A DNA stretch of 64,000 nt from Pseudoclavibacter sp. AY1H1 (GCF_002931055.1 NZ_PSXX01000004.1:62001-126000); one strand, 5' to 3'; numbered from the stretch's first letter, positions 34,614-43,395 are shown. Program-made: numbers and translations. Notes: generated from the sequence alone by a model not told the origin.

Positions 34614-35486
34614 CTATGCGCTTCGCTCGCTGGTCTGGAGCCAGCCCTTGATAGCGTCAGCGACCTCATCCAGGTGAGATTCGAGCAAGAAGTGTCCGCC
34701 ATCGATGAGGTCGACGCGAGCGTGCGGAGCGTCGCGAGTGAACGCCTCGGCGCCGGCTGCGTCGAAGATCTCATCGTTGCGCCCCCAGACAACGAGGACC
34801 GGCACCTGCGAGGTACGGAGCCAGGCGTGCACGGCTGGGTACAGGTCACGGTTGGTGGTGTAGTCGCGGAAGAGCGTCAGCTGCACGTCATCCTGTCCCG
34901 GCCGGGCGAGGAGCGCGAGGTCGTGCTCCCACGCGTCGGGGTCGACGGTCGTCATGTCGGGCACGCCGTGGGTGTACTGCCATTCGACGGCCTCCCGGCC
35001 GAGGGCGGGACGGAGCGCGTCGCGCGTCTCGGTGGTCCGCTCGGCGGCGTCGGCCCAGATCGGGTCCCAGAAGCCGGGCACGAAGCCCTCTTCGTACGCG
35101 TTGCCGTTCTGGGAGATGACCCCGACGACCGCTGCGGGGTCGGCGAGAGCGAGGCGCCAGCCAACCGGGGCGCCGTAGTCCTGGACATACATCGTGTACT
35201 GCGTGACCCCGATGGTCGAGAGGAACCGACCCGTCACCTGCGCGAGGGCCGCAAAGGTGTATTCGAACTCGTCGACGGAAGGCGCAGCGGAACGTCCGAA
35301 GCCGATGTGGTCCGGGGCGATGACGCGGTACCGGTCGGCGAGCGCGGGGATGAGGTGCCGGAACATGTGGGAGCTGCTCGGGTACCCGTGCAGGAGCAGG
35401 AGCACGGGAGCGTCGGCGGGGCCGGCTTCGCGGTAGAAGACGTCGAGCCCATCGACGGAGACGGTGCGGTGGTGGACGGTGACCAT
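34614..35486 (-). CDS. Alpha/beta-hydrolase, haloalkane dehalogenase/epoxide hydrolase-like
   Basis: A 290-residue hydrolase. It shows the oxyanion HGYPSSSHMFR near residue 33, an Asp nucleophile in VQDYGAPVGW (Asp103), a cap domain, VWGRNDEIF near 235 and the catalytic His in GGHFLLES near 265. An Asp nucleophile suits epoxide hydrolases and haloalkane dehalogenases rather than esterases. It is divergent from a CGNR-type regulator with an inverted repeat in the gap. Substrate unknown. Confidence 0.84.
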   Translation of the reverse strand: MVTVHHRTVSVDGLDVFYREAGPADAPVLLLLHGYPSSSHMFRHLIPALADRYRVIAPDHIGFGRSAAPSVDEFEYTFAALAQVTGRFLSTIGVTQYTMYVQDYGAPVGWRLALADPAAVVGVISQNGNAYEEGFVPGFWDPIWADAAERTTETRDALRPALGREAVEWQYTHGVPDMTTVDPDAWEHDLALLARPGQDDVQLTLFRDYTTNRDLYPAVHAWLRTSQVPVLVVWGRNDEIFDAAGAEAFTRDAPHARVDLIDGGHFLLESHLDEVADAIKGWLQTSERSA

Positions 35487-35487
35487 G

Positions 35488-35519
35488 GCTAACCCCTTTG
35501 GCTTGTTTTACTGGTTAGC
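35488..35519. promoter_or_regulatory. Inverted repeat in the hydrolase/CGNR divergent promoter
   Basis: GCTAACC (35488-35494) and GGTTAGC (35513-35519), 18 bases apart, directly upstream of the hydrolase start. Candidate site for the adjacent CGNR regulator. Confidence 0.45.
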
Positions 35520-35571
35520 AGGACGGTAGCATGGATTCGTCGCACCAGACAGTGCGGGAAAGCGAGGAGAG

Positions 35572-36069
35572 GTGCTTCGCAACGAGGAACTGCTGCTGAG
35601 CCTGCTGAACAGCGCACCGGTCATCGAGGGCACCCCGACCGACCGACTTCAGGGCGAGACGGGACAAGACGTCGCTCGTAGCTGGGGCGGGACAGGATCC
35701 GCGAACGAGCTGGCGCGCCTCCGACGCGTACGACAGGCGCTGCAGGCCGTCGTCCGTGGAGACGACGGAGGGGCGATCGGAGAGCTCACGGGCATCCTCG
35801 ACGATGCCGTGCAGACGCCGCGCGTCACCCCGGATGGCGTGACCTGGGAGCTTCAGACTCCCGACGACGACCGCCTTGCGGCAGGGGCCGTGCTGGCGTG
35901 GTCGAGCGTGATCACGGAGTTCCCCGGACGCCTCCGCGCCTGCGCGAATGACGAATGCACCCAGTTCCTCGTCGACCACAGTCGCCCTGGCACCGCGAAG
36001 TGGTGCTCGATGGCGGTCTGCGGCAACCGGATGAAGGCGCGCACGCACGCACGCCGCTCCAAGGTCTGA
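35572..36069 (+). CDS. CGNR zinc-finger regulator
   Basis: A 165-residue protein of the ABATE/CGNR family. The helical stress-sensing part occupies the first 110 residues, and the C-terminal zinc ribbon is clear: RACANDECTQFLVDHSRPGTAKWCSMAVCGNRMKARTH, including the CGNR tetrapeptide. The start is uncertain; the GTG at 35572 has GAGGAG only two bases away, and no better start is in frame. It is thought to be a regulator of the divergent alpha/beta-hydrolase. Confidence 0.8.
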   Translation: MLRNEELLLSLLNSAPVIEGTPTDRLQGETGQDVARSWGGTGSANELARLRRVRQALQAVVRGDDGGAIGELTGILDDAVQTPRVTPDGVTWELQTPDDDRLAAGAVLAWSSVITEFPGRLRACANDECTQFLVDHSRPGTAKWCSMAVCGNRMKARTHARRSKV

Positions 36070-36142
36070 GCCAAGCTGCCCGCGAGCGCAGCCCCCAAGC
36101 GATCACTCTGGTCGGGACAGGCGACTGCAGATTGTGGGCCCG

Positions 36143-36466
36143 TCAGGCCTCGCTGCGACGGCGGGAACCCAGGCCAACGGCCGTCAATCCCGTGATCGCC
36201 ACTCCCAGCACCAATGCGGTCCCCAAGCTGCGGTCGCGTGACGCCGCGCAGGCACCGATCGCTTCCTGCATCCCGTTCCCACCCGTGTCGCGAACACCGA
36301 GTCGGTAATCCGGGTCAGCGCCGAGGACGGGGGTGCAGACGACCTTGACGGGATCTTGCGTGGACACGACGACGGACGCGGGAAGCGTGAGGGCGAGAAT
36401 CACGACGCAGGCTGCTACCGCGGCCAGCCCCCAGGCGATGACAGCAACAATGCGAGCTCGTCTCAT
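36143..36466 (-). CDS. Two-helix membrane protein, hypothetical
   Basis: A 107-residue protein with an N-terminal helix (IVAVIAWGLAAVAACVVILAL), a roughly 50-residue external segment containing two Cys (VVCTPVL, IGACAAS) that could form a disulphide, and a C-terminal helix (GTALVLGVAITGLTAVGLG) before an Arg-rich tail. No family recognised. Confidence 0.6.
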   Translation of the reverse strand: MRRARIVAVIAWGLAAVAACVVILALTLPASVVVSTQDPVKVVCTPVLGADPDYRLGVRDTGGNGMQEAIGACAASRDRSLGTALVLGVAITGLTAVGLGSRRRSEA

Positions 36467-36804
36467 TCCGGGATCCTACAACCGTGGCCGTTGCGGCCAT
36501 CGCCCCTGCCGAGCAGGCCGCCCGCAGTGTCACACGCTGACCACTCTCGGGAGATACTTCGGCGATACTCATCGGCACCGTCCGGCAGTTCACGGGTGGC
36601 ACAACTCGTGAGCGAACTCGACTCGGCGATTCGACTCCGAACCTACTCAAAGTCTCCGGCACCCATCTCCCCAGTCTCCCCGCACGCGCAGCGCTCCGCA
36701 GCCATCGGGGACTGAGAAGTTTCGGGGACCTGCGCCTAGAGCATTCCGAGCACGGCCAGCGGCCTCCGAGTGCTGGGTGGATCTCACAGTGCGAGCATGA
36801 GGCC
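36467..36804. other. Intergenic stretch without a supported gene
   Basis: 338 bases between a minus-strand membrane protein and a plus-strand acetyltransferase. Open frames here are short and lack start context. No clear operator or hairpin was found; the promoter of the acetyltransferase must lie at its right end. Confidence 0.4.
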
Positions 36805-37338
36805 ATGCTCAATCTGCTGACGCTTCCGGCCGAACTTCCGACGGCAGCCGAGCCCATCGCGATCCGGCGAGCGACGCTCGGAGATCCGCCCGCGCTCATG
36901 GGGCTGCTCTCCGATGACCCGATCAGCGCGTCTCGGGGCGACGTTGCCGATCACGCTGACGAGAGGCTGTACCGCAGGGCGCTCGAGGGCATCATCGCCG
37001 ATCCGGGCAACGAGGTCATTCTGGCGACCGACTTGGCCGGAGCCCCCGTCGGCACTCTGCAGCTCACCCTCATCCCCGGGATGGCCCGCCGAGGAGCCTG
37101 GCGGCTCCAGATCGAGGCGGTACGAGTTGCGGCCCACCACCGTTCGTCCGGGATCGGCACGGCTCTCATGAACTGGACGGTCAGCGTGGCTGCGCCGGCA
37201 CTCGGCGCCACGCTCGTGCAGCTGACGTCCGACAGTGCCCGCGCCGACGCCCACCGCTTCTACGACCGCCTCGGTTTCCGGCCCTCGCACACCGGATTCA
37301 AGCTCACCCTCGACACCGCCCGCCAGCCGGAGCACTGA
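36805..37338 (+). CDS. GNAT-family N-acetyltransferase
   Basis: A 177-residue acetyltransferase. The acetyl-CoA loop is visible as VRVAAHHRSSGIGTALMNWTV near residue 110, and AHRFYDRLGFRPSHTGFKL near 150 is the typical final beta-bulge segment. Cytosolic; the acceptor substrate is unknown. It stands alone, with no operon partner obvious. Confidence 0.85.
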   Translation: MLNLLTLPAELPTAAEPIAIRRATLGDPPALMGLLSDDPISASRGDVADHADERLYRRALEGIIADPGNEVILATDLAGAPVGTLQLTLIPGMARRGAWRLQIEAVRVAAHHRSSGIGTALMNWTVSVAAPALGATLVQLTSDSARADAHRFYDRLGFRPSHTGFKLTLDTARQPEH

Positions 37339-37400
37339 CTGGAACGCGCTGCTGGTCACCTCGGGGCTCAGCAGCACAGGGGTTTTGCGAGGCGGCGGCG

Positions 37401-37778
37401 ATGACGGGGTTTCTCGGTCATGATGTTGTGATGGTGAGCAGCGAACCGAAGAAGCGCATTCTGCGCCTGGCCTCCAGCTCGCCGCGGCAGGGAGATGCGG
37501 ACTCGCCGGCATGGCCCTACGACGTCGACTTCGTGCTGAACGAGGGCGGGTTGTGGACCATCGGTCTGAGCGAGGGGGTGGGGCACGGGGCTGCCGGACG
37601 TGTCGTCAGCGTTGAAGAGGCCCTCCAAACGCGCTCACTCGCGCACATCGTGAAGGCCGAAGGGAGCTGGCTGGTCCCATACCTTCGGCGACTGCAGGCT
37701 GGCGGGCGAGTCACCGAAGAGGAGCTCGTCGAGGACTATCTCAGTCGACACGGCCGCCTTCCGCGGGCAACTGCCTAG
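37401..37778 (+). CDS. Hypothetical protein
   Basis: A 125-residue soluble protein. An ATG at 37431 would remove ten residues and give MVSSEPKKR. Residues 40-60 (YDVDFVLNEGGLWTIG) look like beta strands and the C-terminal half is helical (LRRLQAGGRVTEEELVEDYLSRHGRL). No family recognised. Confidence 0.5.
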   Translation: MTGFLGHDVVMVSSEPKKRILRLASSSPRQGDADSPAWPYDVDFVLNEGGLWTIGLSEGVGHGAAGRVVSVEEALQTRSLAHIVKAEGSWLVPYLRRLQAGGRVTEEELVEDYLSRHGRLPRATA

Positions 37779-37893
37779 TCGGAGCATCACGGCGACGGCC
37801 TCGCAGACTCTGACTGACCGGGAACCCGCCGCGGGCGCCGGGAGTTGAGCTTCCTCTGCCAGTGCAAGAGCTGAGCCCGTATGATCACGCCTC

Positions 37894-38385
37894 GTGAAGA
37901 GCGTGAACGTTCCGATGATCGTCGATTCCAGCTCATGGTGGGACGAGGGGGTCGAGGTACCCAAGATCGATCACGAACTTGCCGGGCCCGCGACCTGGCT
38001 GCGGGGCCATCCGTCGGTCTTCGACACAGATCACGACGAGACGCTCCTCTTCGCCGAGACCGGAAGCGGAGTCTCCCGGTGTGGAACGGCGGACGACTTC
38101 AGGCAAGACATCCTGTTCGAGAACGTACCCATGGGGTACACCAGCCTGACGCTGCTCGAGAAGCGCGCGGTCGTCATGGGTGGTCGCGTTGCGCGCCTCT
38201 GGCCTGGTGAACGTCAACCACTGGGATACGTCGCGAGCACGGTGGATGTGGCGGGGCGACCTCTCGGGGCGGGTCGCGATTCGATCCTCTGGCACAGCAT
38301 TCACCGCGCGCTGCGATGGTCGACGATCGTCACGGATCGCCCGTTCACCGTCGGCGCCGTGCACAGCTCACAGGCCTGGCACTGA
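37894..38385 (+). CDS. Hypothetical protein, probably leaderless
   Basis: A 163-residue soluble, Trp-rich protein (SSSWWDEG, ATWLRGHPSVFDTDHDETLLFAE, DSILWHSIHRALRW) without a recognised domain. A TATGAT -10-like box (37880-37885) is only eight bases before the GTG start, with no ribosome site, which suggests a leaderless mRNA. Confidence 0.55.
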   Translation: MKSVNVPMIVDSSSWWDEGVEVPKIDHELAGPATWLRGHPSVFDTDHDETLLFAETGSGVSRCGTADDFRQDILFENVPMGYTSLTLLEKRAVVMGGRVARLWPGERQPLGYVASTVDVAGRPLGAGRDSILWHSIHRALRWSTIVTDRPFTVGAVHSSQAWH

Positions 38386-38465
38386 TCGCCGTCGACTCAG
38401 CTTCGCAGCGTCCGCATCCGACTGCCGGCTAAACGTCTTGGTGGGCCCGTCCACTCGTCAGCTCC

Positions 38466-39089
38466 CTAGCCGGCGACCCACGGAGCGGTGAGACCCACGC
38501 GGAGGGCACGATCGAGGTCGCCGAACGGACGACCGCTGAGCACGATGAGGGGTGCGTTGCGAGTGGCCTTCCGCTTGCTCCCCCAGGTCATTCCGACGAA
38601 TGCGAGCTGGTCGGCGTCGGCGGTCCAGATGAAGACGACGCCGTCACCTCCGCGGCTCTGCTCCGGCAGTGGCACGTACCGGGTCGGGTCTCCGGATGCG
38701 AACGCCGCGTGGAGGCGCTCGAACGCGTCCGGGCTGAACGCGTGGTAGCCCTCGAAACGCTTCCGGAGCGGTGTGCCTGTCTGCTCACGGACCCACACTC
38801 GCGACCAGGACCCCGCGATCGCACCGATAGCGAGGACTCCGAAGGTCACGGCGAGGATGATGATCGCGATGGGAAGAATCCCCAGCCCCCGCAGCGCCTG
38901 ATAGCGCGGGCGCGACGCTTCCTGTGCGCTCTCCTTCGAGTACTCCATCAACCCGGCGAAGTTCACCACCGCGAACACCACCGCTGCCATGCACAGCAGG
39001 AGCGCGCCCGTCGCCACGATCGTGCGCGGCAGCGAACGCCGAGAGACGAGGCCGGGAGTCCGCGAGAGCGTCGTGTCGTAGAGAGCCAC
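38466..39089 (-). CDS. Two-helix membrane protein, hypothetical
   Basis: A 207-residue protein with hydrophobic helices at about residues 23-47 (IVATGALLLCMAAVVFAVVNFAGL) and 70-92 (LGILPIAIIILAVTFGVLAIGAI). A cytosolic domain of about 115 residues follows (GYHAFSPDAFERLHAAF, DGVVFIWTADADQLAFVGMTWGSKRKATR). Not recognised. It is the same strand as the SulP gene downstream. Confidence 0.65.
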   Translation of the reverse strand: MALYDTTLSRTPGLVSRRSLPRTIVATGALLLCMAAVVFAVVNFAGLMEYSKESAQEASRPRYQALRGLGILPIAIIILAVTFGVLAIGAIAGSWSRVWVREQTGTPLRKRFEGYHAFSPDAFERLHAAFASGDPTRYVPLPEQSRGGDGVVFIWTADADQLAFVGMTWGSKRKATRNAPLIVLSGRPFGDLDRALRVGLTAPWVAG

Positions 39090-39116
39090 ACCCCCAGCAT
39101 CCCAGGTCTGCGAGGC

Positions 39117-40628
39117 CTAGTGGCTCGAGGCCACCCCTCCGCTGAGTCGCTGGTGGAAGGCGGTGGTCGCGTCGTTCATGCCCTCGATGTGCACGCTCTT
39201 GCCGTGGGCTTCATATTTCGTGACGACGGCGTCGAGGGCCGCGACGGTCGAGGCGTCCCAGATGTGGGAGCGGGACATTTCGATGACGATGCGGTCCGGG
39301 TCTGTCGTGTACTCGAACTGCGTCGTGAGGTCGTTGCTGGAGGCGAAGAACAGCTCCCCCTCCACGTCGTAGTGGGCGGTGCCGCCGTCGATGCGGCGGG
39401 TGACGCTGGTGAAGTGCGCGACGCGGCGGGCGAAGAGGACCATGGCGACGAGCACGCCGAGCACGACGCCGATAGCGAGGTTGCGGGTCCAGACGGTCGC
39501 GACGACGCTGATGAGCATGACCGCGAGCTCGCTCTTCGGCATGCGCTTCAGCGTGGCCGGGGTGATGCTGTGCCAGTCGAAGGTCGCGATGGAGACGACG
39601 ATCATGACGGCGACGAGGGCTGCCATGGGAATGACCGCGACCACGTCTCCAAGTGCGAGGACGAGAACCAGCAGGAAGACGCCGGCGAGGAACGTCGAGA
39701 TCCGTGTGCGGGCACCGGACGCTTTCACGTTGATCATGGTCTGGCCGATCATCGCGCATCCGCCCATGCCGCCGAAGATGCCGGAGAGCATGTTGGCGAC
39801 GCCCTGCGCCCAGGTCTCGCGGGTCTTGCGGGAGTGGGTGTCGGTGATCTCGTCGACGAGCTTCGCGGTCATCAGCGACTCGAGGATGCCCACCACGGCC
39901 ATCGCGATGGCGAACGGAGCGATGATCTGCAGCGTCTCCAGGTTGAGGGGCACGTTCGGGATGAACAGCTCGGGCAGACTGCGCGGCAGCTCTCCCTGAT
40001 CCCCAACGGTGGGCACGTTCAGGCCGAAGACCACGGCGGCGCCGGTCAGCAGCACGATCGCGACAAGCGGCGCTGGTACGACCTTCGTCAGCCTCGGCAG
40101 CAGGTACATGATGAGGAGGCCCGCGCCCACGAGCGGGTAGACGAGCCAGGGCACGCCGAGCAGCTGCGGCACCTGCGAGATGAAGATGAGGATCGCGAGG
40201 GCGTTCACGAACCCGACCATGACGCTGCGCGGGATGAAGCGCATGAGCTTCGCGACCCCGAGCAGGGCGAGGACGATCTGGATGAGGCCGCCGAGGATGA
40301 CGGTGGCGATGAAGTAGTCCATGCCGTAGTCGCGGGCGACGGGCGCGATGACAAGCGCGATCGCGCCGGTCGCGGCCGTGATCATCGCGGGTCGGCCGCC
40401 GAGGAACGCGATGGCAACGGCCATCACGAACGAGGAGAAGAGGCCGACGCGAGGGTCGACGCCGGCGATGATCGAGAATGCGATGGCTTCGGGGATGAGC
40501 GCGATCGCCACGACCAGACCAGCGAGCACCTCGCGAGTCAGGATGCGGGGGCTCCGCAGCGCCTGTAGGACGGTCGGCTCGATGCGGTACCGGGATGAGG
40601 GATCGGAAGTAGGGGTGACGATGGTCAC
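39117..40628 (-). CDS. SulP-family anion transporter with STAS domain
   Basis: A 503-residue SLC26/SulP protein. The family start is plain (EVLAGLVVAIALIPEAIAFSIIAGVDPRVGLFSSF), about 11-12 membrane helices follow with GGMGGCAMIGQTMINVKASGARTRIST near residue 270, and a C-terminal STAS domain covers about residues 400-500 (RIVIEMSRSHIWDASTVAALD). It may transport sulfate, bicarbonate or another anion. GAGGAG is five bases before the GTG at 40628. It is divergent from a MerR regulator. Confidence 0.9.
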   Translation of the reverse strand: MTIVTPTSDPSSRYRIEPTVLQALRSPRILTREVLAGLVVAIALIPEAIAFSIIAGVDPRVGLFSSFVMAVAIAFLGGRPAMITAATGAIALVIAPVARDYGMDYFIATVILGGLIQIVLALLGVAKLMRFIPRSVMVGFVNALAILIFISQVPQLLGVPWLVYPLVGAGLLIMYLLPRLTKVVPAPLVAIVLLTGAAVVFGLNVPTVGDQGELPRSLPELFIPNVPLNLETLQIIAPFAIAMAVVGILESLMTAKLVDEITDTHSRKTRETWAQGVANMLSGIFGGMGGCAMIGQTMINVKASGARTRISTFLAGVFLLVLVLALGDVVAVIPMAALVAVMIVVSIATFDWHSITPATLKRMPKSELAVMLISVVATVWTRNLAIGVVLGVLVAMVLFARRVAHFTSVTRRIDGGTAHYDVEGELFFASSNDLTTQFEYTTDPDRIVIEMSRSHIWDASTVAALDAVVTKYEAHGKSVHIEGMNDATTAFHQRLSGGVASSH

Positions 40629-40736
40629 GGGAGCTCCTCGGTGGGTGCAGGAATAGGACGAGGGAGCACGCGCCGTTGCGCACCACGAGAGCCTGAGGCG
40701 TCTCGAAAAGAGTGAGAGGATCGCGGAGAACCGCAA

Positions 40737-40764
40737 CCTCACACAAACCTACCGCAACGTGAGG
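40737..40764. promoter_or_regulatory. MerR-type dyad operator
   Basis: CCTCAC (40737-40742) and GTGAGG (40759-40764) with a 16-base spacer, upstream of the MerR gene. MerR proteins bind dyads lying within a stretched promoter spacer; the -10/-35 boxes are not clear enough to mark. Confidence 0.45.
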
Positions 40765-40786
40765 GTTGAGCCAAGAGGGGCACGAG

Positions 40787-41158
40787 ATGACCGAGGAAAC
40801 GATGCAGATCGGCAAGCTCGCCGACCGCACCGGCATGTCGATCCGGTCGCTGCGTCACTACGACGAGATCGGGTTGCTTGTGCCCTCGGCCCGCACCGAG
40901 GGCGGGTTCCGCCTCTATACCACTGAAGACGAAGAACGCTTGCTGCTCATCCGACGCATGAAGCCGCTGGGCTACAGCCTGGAGCAGATGCGAGAGCTGC
41001 TCGACGTCGTCGACGAGCTGGCTGCGCATCCCGAGAACGCCGGAAACCGCGCTCGTCTCGAGGAGATCCGAAGCGAAGCGCTCGAGCGGCAGGCGAAGCT
41101 CCGCAAGCAGGTCACTGCCGCAGACGAGTTCGTCGATCGATTGACCGCCCTGAACTGA
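40787..41158 (+). CDS. MerR-family transcriptional regulator
   Basis: A 123-residue regulator. The N-terminal winged helix is textbook: MQIGKLADRTGMSIRSLRHYDEIGLLVPSARTEGGFRLY, then the ELLLIRRMKPLGYSLEQMRELLDVV helix and a coiled-coil dimerisation helix to the C-terminus. There are no Cys ligands, so it does not look like a metal sensor. The ATG at 40787 has AGAGGGG eight bases ahead. It probably controls the divergent SulP transporter and itself. Confidence 0.88.
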   Translation: MTEETMQIGKLADRTGMSIRSLRHYDEIGLLVPSARTEGGFRLYTTEDEERLLLIRRMKPLGYSLEQMRELLDVVDELAAHPENAGNRARLEEIRSEALERQAKLRKQVTAADEFVDRLTALN

Positions 41159-41205
41159 GGTCGAGACTGTAGGCGAGGGCCGGTGTCGCTCGCCAGATTC
41201 GGCGA

Positions 41206-41355
41206 TCAGTGTCCTTCACGAAGGCGATGGCCCAACGCTTCACCGCGCGCTCTGATGTCGTCCCGAACGAGGCGCATGCGCTGCACTGCGCCCATCTGAG
41301 ACTTATCGGCGTTCTTCTGGCAGACGAAGACGACGCTGCGGGGACTGGCGGTCAT
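41206..41355 (-). pseudogene. Internally deleted arsenate-reductase (LMW-PTP) relic
   Basis: A 49-codon frame. Residues 8-22 (VVFVCQKNADKSQMG) align with the N-terminal P-loop of LMW-PTP-type ArsC, and residues 28-47 (RLVRDDIRARGEALGHRL) align with its C-terminal helix, compared with RPIRDDIKQRVEAL in the intact arsC at 42975. About 95 middle residues are missing in frame. The P-loop ends in Lys instead of Arg, as in one known actinobacterial subgroup. Its ATG overlaps the arsR stop (ATGA). Probably not active. Confidence 0.7.
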
Positions 41356-41723
41356 CGGGTCGCTCCGGCGAGTGCGTTGCTGGTGAGGAGGGCGGCGAGC
41401 GAGTCGAGCGCGCCGGGTACGAGACTGAAGTAGGCCCACGAGCCGCGCTTCTCGCGGGCGAGGATGCCCGCCTCGACCAAGATCTTCAGGTGGTGGGAGA
41501 CGGTGGGCTGCCCGAGTCCGAGCGGCTCCGTGAGGTCGCAGGCGCACGCCTCCGCCTTCTCCTGCGCCGCGATCATCGAGATGAGCCGCAGCCGGGCTGG
41601 GTCCGCGATGACCTTGAGGGTTCTGGCCAGCTTCTCGGCGTTCTCCGCGGAGATCGCCTCGTCAGTGAGGGGCTCGCAGCACGCGGTCACGTCGGTGAGC
41701 GGCAGGAGTTGCGTGAACGACAT
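41352..41723 (-). CDS. arsR: ArsR-type arsenite-responsive repressor
   Basis: A 123-residue ArsR/SmtB repressor: winged helix with LGLGQPTVSHHLKILVEAGILAREKRGSWAYFSLVPG and candidate As(III) ligands Cys15/Cys16 (TACCEP) and Cys60/Cys62 (ACACDL). GGAGG lies eight bases before the ATG at 41723; an in-frame ATG five codons earlier lies within the ribosome site and is not preferred. It is divergent from acr3-arsC and probably represses them until arsenite or antimonite binds. Confidence 0.88.
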   Translation of the reverse strand: MSFTQLLPLTDVTACCEPLTDEAISAENAEKLARTLKVIADPARLRLISMIAAQEKAEACACDLTEPLGLGQPTVSHHLKILVEAGILAREKRGSWAYFSLVPGALDSLAALLTSNALAGATR

Positions 41724-41752
41724 CTGAACGTCCTCCATGGAAATTGACAGTC

Positions 41753-41810
41753 ATCGATACCCTAGCCATACTCGTATCGATCCGCATCAATATCGACCGA
41801 GATCAATATC
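41753..41810. promoter_or_regulatory. ArsR operator region
   Basis: An inverted repeat ATCGATA...TATCGAT (41753-41781, 15-base spacer) and a direct repeat ATCAATATC (41786-41794 and 41802-41810) fill the arsR/acr3 gap. AT-rich imperfect dyads of this kind are usual ArsR sites. The exact footprint cannot be told. Confidence 0.55.
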
Positions 41811-41823
41811 TCTCTGGAGCTGC

Positions 41824-42918
41824 ATGACTGCTGTCACCCCGCCCGTCAAGCTCGGCATCACAGATCGGTTCCTGCCGGTCTGGATCATCGCGGCCATGGC
41901 CCTCGGCCTCGCTCTCGCAGTGTTCGTTCCCGTCGTCGGGGAAGCGCTGCACGCGTTCGAGATCGGCTCGGTGAGCGTTCCGATCGCCATCGGGCTGCTG
42001 GTGATGATGTATCCGGTGCTCGCGAAGGTCCGCTATTCGGATGCACGGGCCGTCGCCGGTGACCGGAAGCTGCTGATCTCCTCGCTCGTCATGAACTGGC
42101 TTGTGGGACCCGCCCTCATGTTCGCCCTTGCATGGCTACTTCTGCCAGATCTGCCCGAATACCGGACCGGGCTCATCATCGTGGGGCTTGCTCGCTGCAT
42201 CGCGATGGTGCTGATCTGGAACGACCTCGCCTGCGGGGACCGGGAAGCGGCCGCGTTCCTCGTGGCGCTGAACTCCGTGTTCCAGGTCATCATGTTCGGG
42301 GCGCTCGGCTGGTTCTACCTCCAGCTACTCCCGTCCTGGCTGGGCCTGCCCACGACCAGTGCGGACTTCTCCTTCTGGGCCATCACGATCAGCGTGCTCG
42401 TGTTCCTCGGCATCCCGCTGCTCGCCGGCTACCTCTCCCGCCGCATCGGGGAGTCGACGAAGGGCCGCGACTGGTACGAGTCCAGGTTCCTCCCTAAGGT
42501 GGGCCCATTCGCGCTCTGCGGGCTGCTGTTCACGATCGTCATGCTCTTCGCCCTCCAGGGGCAGCAGGTCATCGACCGCCCCTGGGACGTCGCACGCATC
42601 GCTCTGCCGCTGCTCATCTACTTCGCCGTCACCTTCCTCCTCGGCTTCGGGCTCGGGAAACTCGTGGGGCTCGGCTACGAGCGCACCACGACGCTCGCGT
42701 TCACCGCGGCAGGCAACAACTTCGAGCTCGCGATCGCCGTCGCCATCGGCACCTTCGGCGCGACCAGCGGGCAGGCCCTCGCGGGCATCGTCGGCCCACT
42801 GATCGAGGTGCCCGTGCTCGTCGCCCTCGTCTACGTTGCGCTCTGGCTGCGCCCCCGGCTCTTCCCCGCTGCAGCAGCCACCCCGACACCCGCTGCGTCG
42901 TCGTCCACCCTCGTCTGA
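41824..42918 (+). CDS. acr3: ACR3-type arsenite efflux permease
   Basis: A 364-residue membrane protein with about 10 helices. It carries the family Cys in ARCIAMVLIWNDLACGDREAAA, and TAAGNNFELAIAVAIGTFG near residue 300, both hallmarks of ACR3. It exports As(III) using the proton gradient. The ATG at 41824 has GGAG four bases ahead; upstream in-frame codons run through the operator. It is followed by arsC with a 56-base gap. Confidence 0.92.
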   Translation: MTAVTPPVKLGITDRFLPVWIIAAMALGLALAVFVPVVGEALHAFEIGSVSVPIAIGLLVMMYPVLAKVRYSDARAVAGDRKLLISSLVMNWLVGPALMFALAWLLLPDLPEYRTGLIIVGLARCIAMVLIWNDLACGDREAAAFLVALNSVFQVIMFGALGWFYLQLLPSWLGLPTTSADFSFWAITISVLVFLGIPLLAGYLSRRIGESTKGRDWYESRFLPKVGPFALCGLLFTIVMLFALQGQQVIDRPWDVARIALPLLIYFAVTFLLGFGLGKLVGLGYERTTTLAFTAAGNNFELAIAVAIGTFGATSGQALAGIVGPLIEVPVLVALVYVALWLRPRLFPAAAATPTPAASSSTLV

Positions 42919-42974
42919 ACCCTCTCCACCTCCCTCGTTGACCCCGCTCCACCCACCTCTGTGAAAGGCCCCTG

Positions 42975-43385
42975 ATGTCCACGAAACCTTCCGTGCTGTT
43001 CGTCTGCGTCCACAACGCCGGCCGCTCCCAGATGGCCGCCGGCTACCTCACCGCGCTCGCAGGCGGACGTATCGAGGTGCTCTCCGCAGGGAGCGAGCCG
43101 AAAGCCCAGATCAACCCCGTCGCCGTCGAGGCCATGGCCGAAGAAGGCATCGACATCGCCAGCAACACCCCGAAGGTGCTCACCACCGAAGCCGTCCAGG
43201 CCTCCGACGTCGTCATCACCATGGGTTGCGGCGACGCCTGCCCCTTCTTCCCCGGCAAGCGCTACGAGGACTGGAAGCTCGACGACCCCGCAGGCCAGGG
43301 CATCGAGGCTGTTCGCCCCATCCGCGACGACATCAAGCAGCGCGTCGAAGCGCTCATCGCCGAGCTCCTTCCCGCGAAGGCGTAG
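42975..43385 (+). CDS. arsC: Arsenate reductase, LMW-PTP type
   Basis: A 136-residue arsenate reductase reducing As(V) to the As(III) that ACR3 exports. P-loop CVHNAGRS has nucleophile Cys11 and Arg17; Cys85 and Cys89 (MGCGDACPFFPG) provide the thiol relay of thioredoxin-coupled enzymes, though a mycothiol partner is possible in actinobacteria. The C-terminal RPIRDDIKQRVEALIAEL is intact. Ribosome site GAAAGG is nine bases before the ATG. Confidence 0.92.
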   Translation: MSTKPSVLFVCVHNAGRSQMAAGYLTALAGGRIEVLSAGSEPKAQINPVAVEAMAEEGIDIASNTPKVLTTEAVQASDVVITMGCGDACPFFPGKRYEDWKLDDPAGQGIEAVRPIRDDIKQRVEALIAELLPAKA

Positions 43386-43395
43386 CTGATCGCTG

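Noticed and set aside
37376-37392. GGGGTTTTGCGAGGC, resembling one arm of the palindromic repeat
   Set aside because: No opposing arm and no GTGAGAC flank on either strand; a chance match is likely.
38709-40568. A 619-codon open frame opposite the SulP transporter gene
   Set aside because: It is very rich in Asp, Glu, His and Arg, has no domain, and mirrors a well-supported SulP gene; a high-GC shadow frame.
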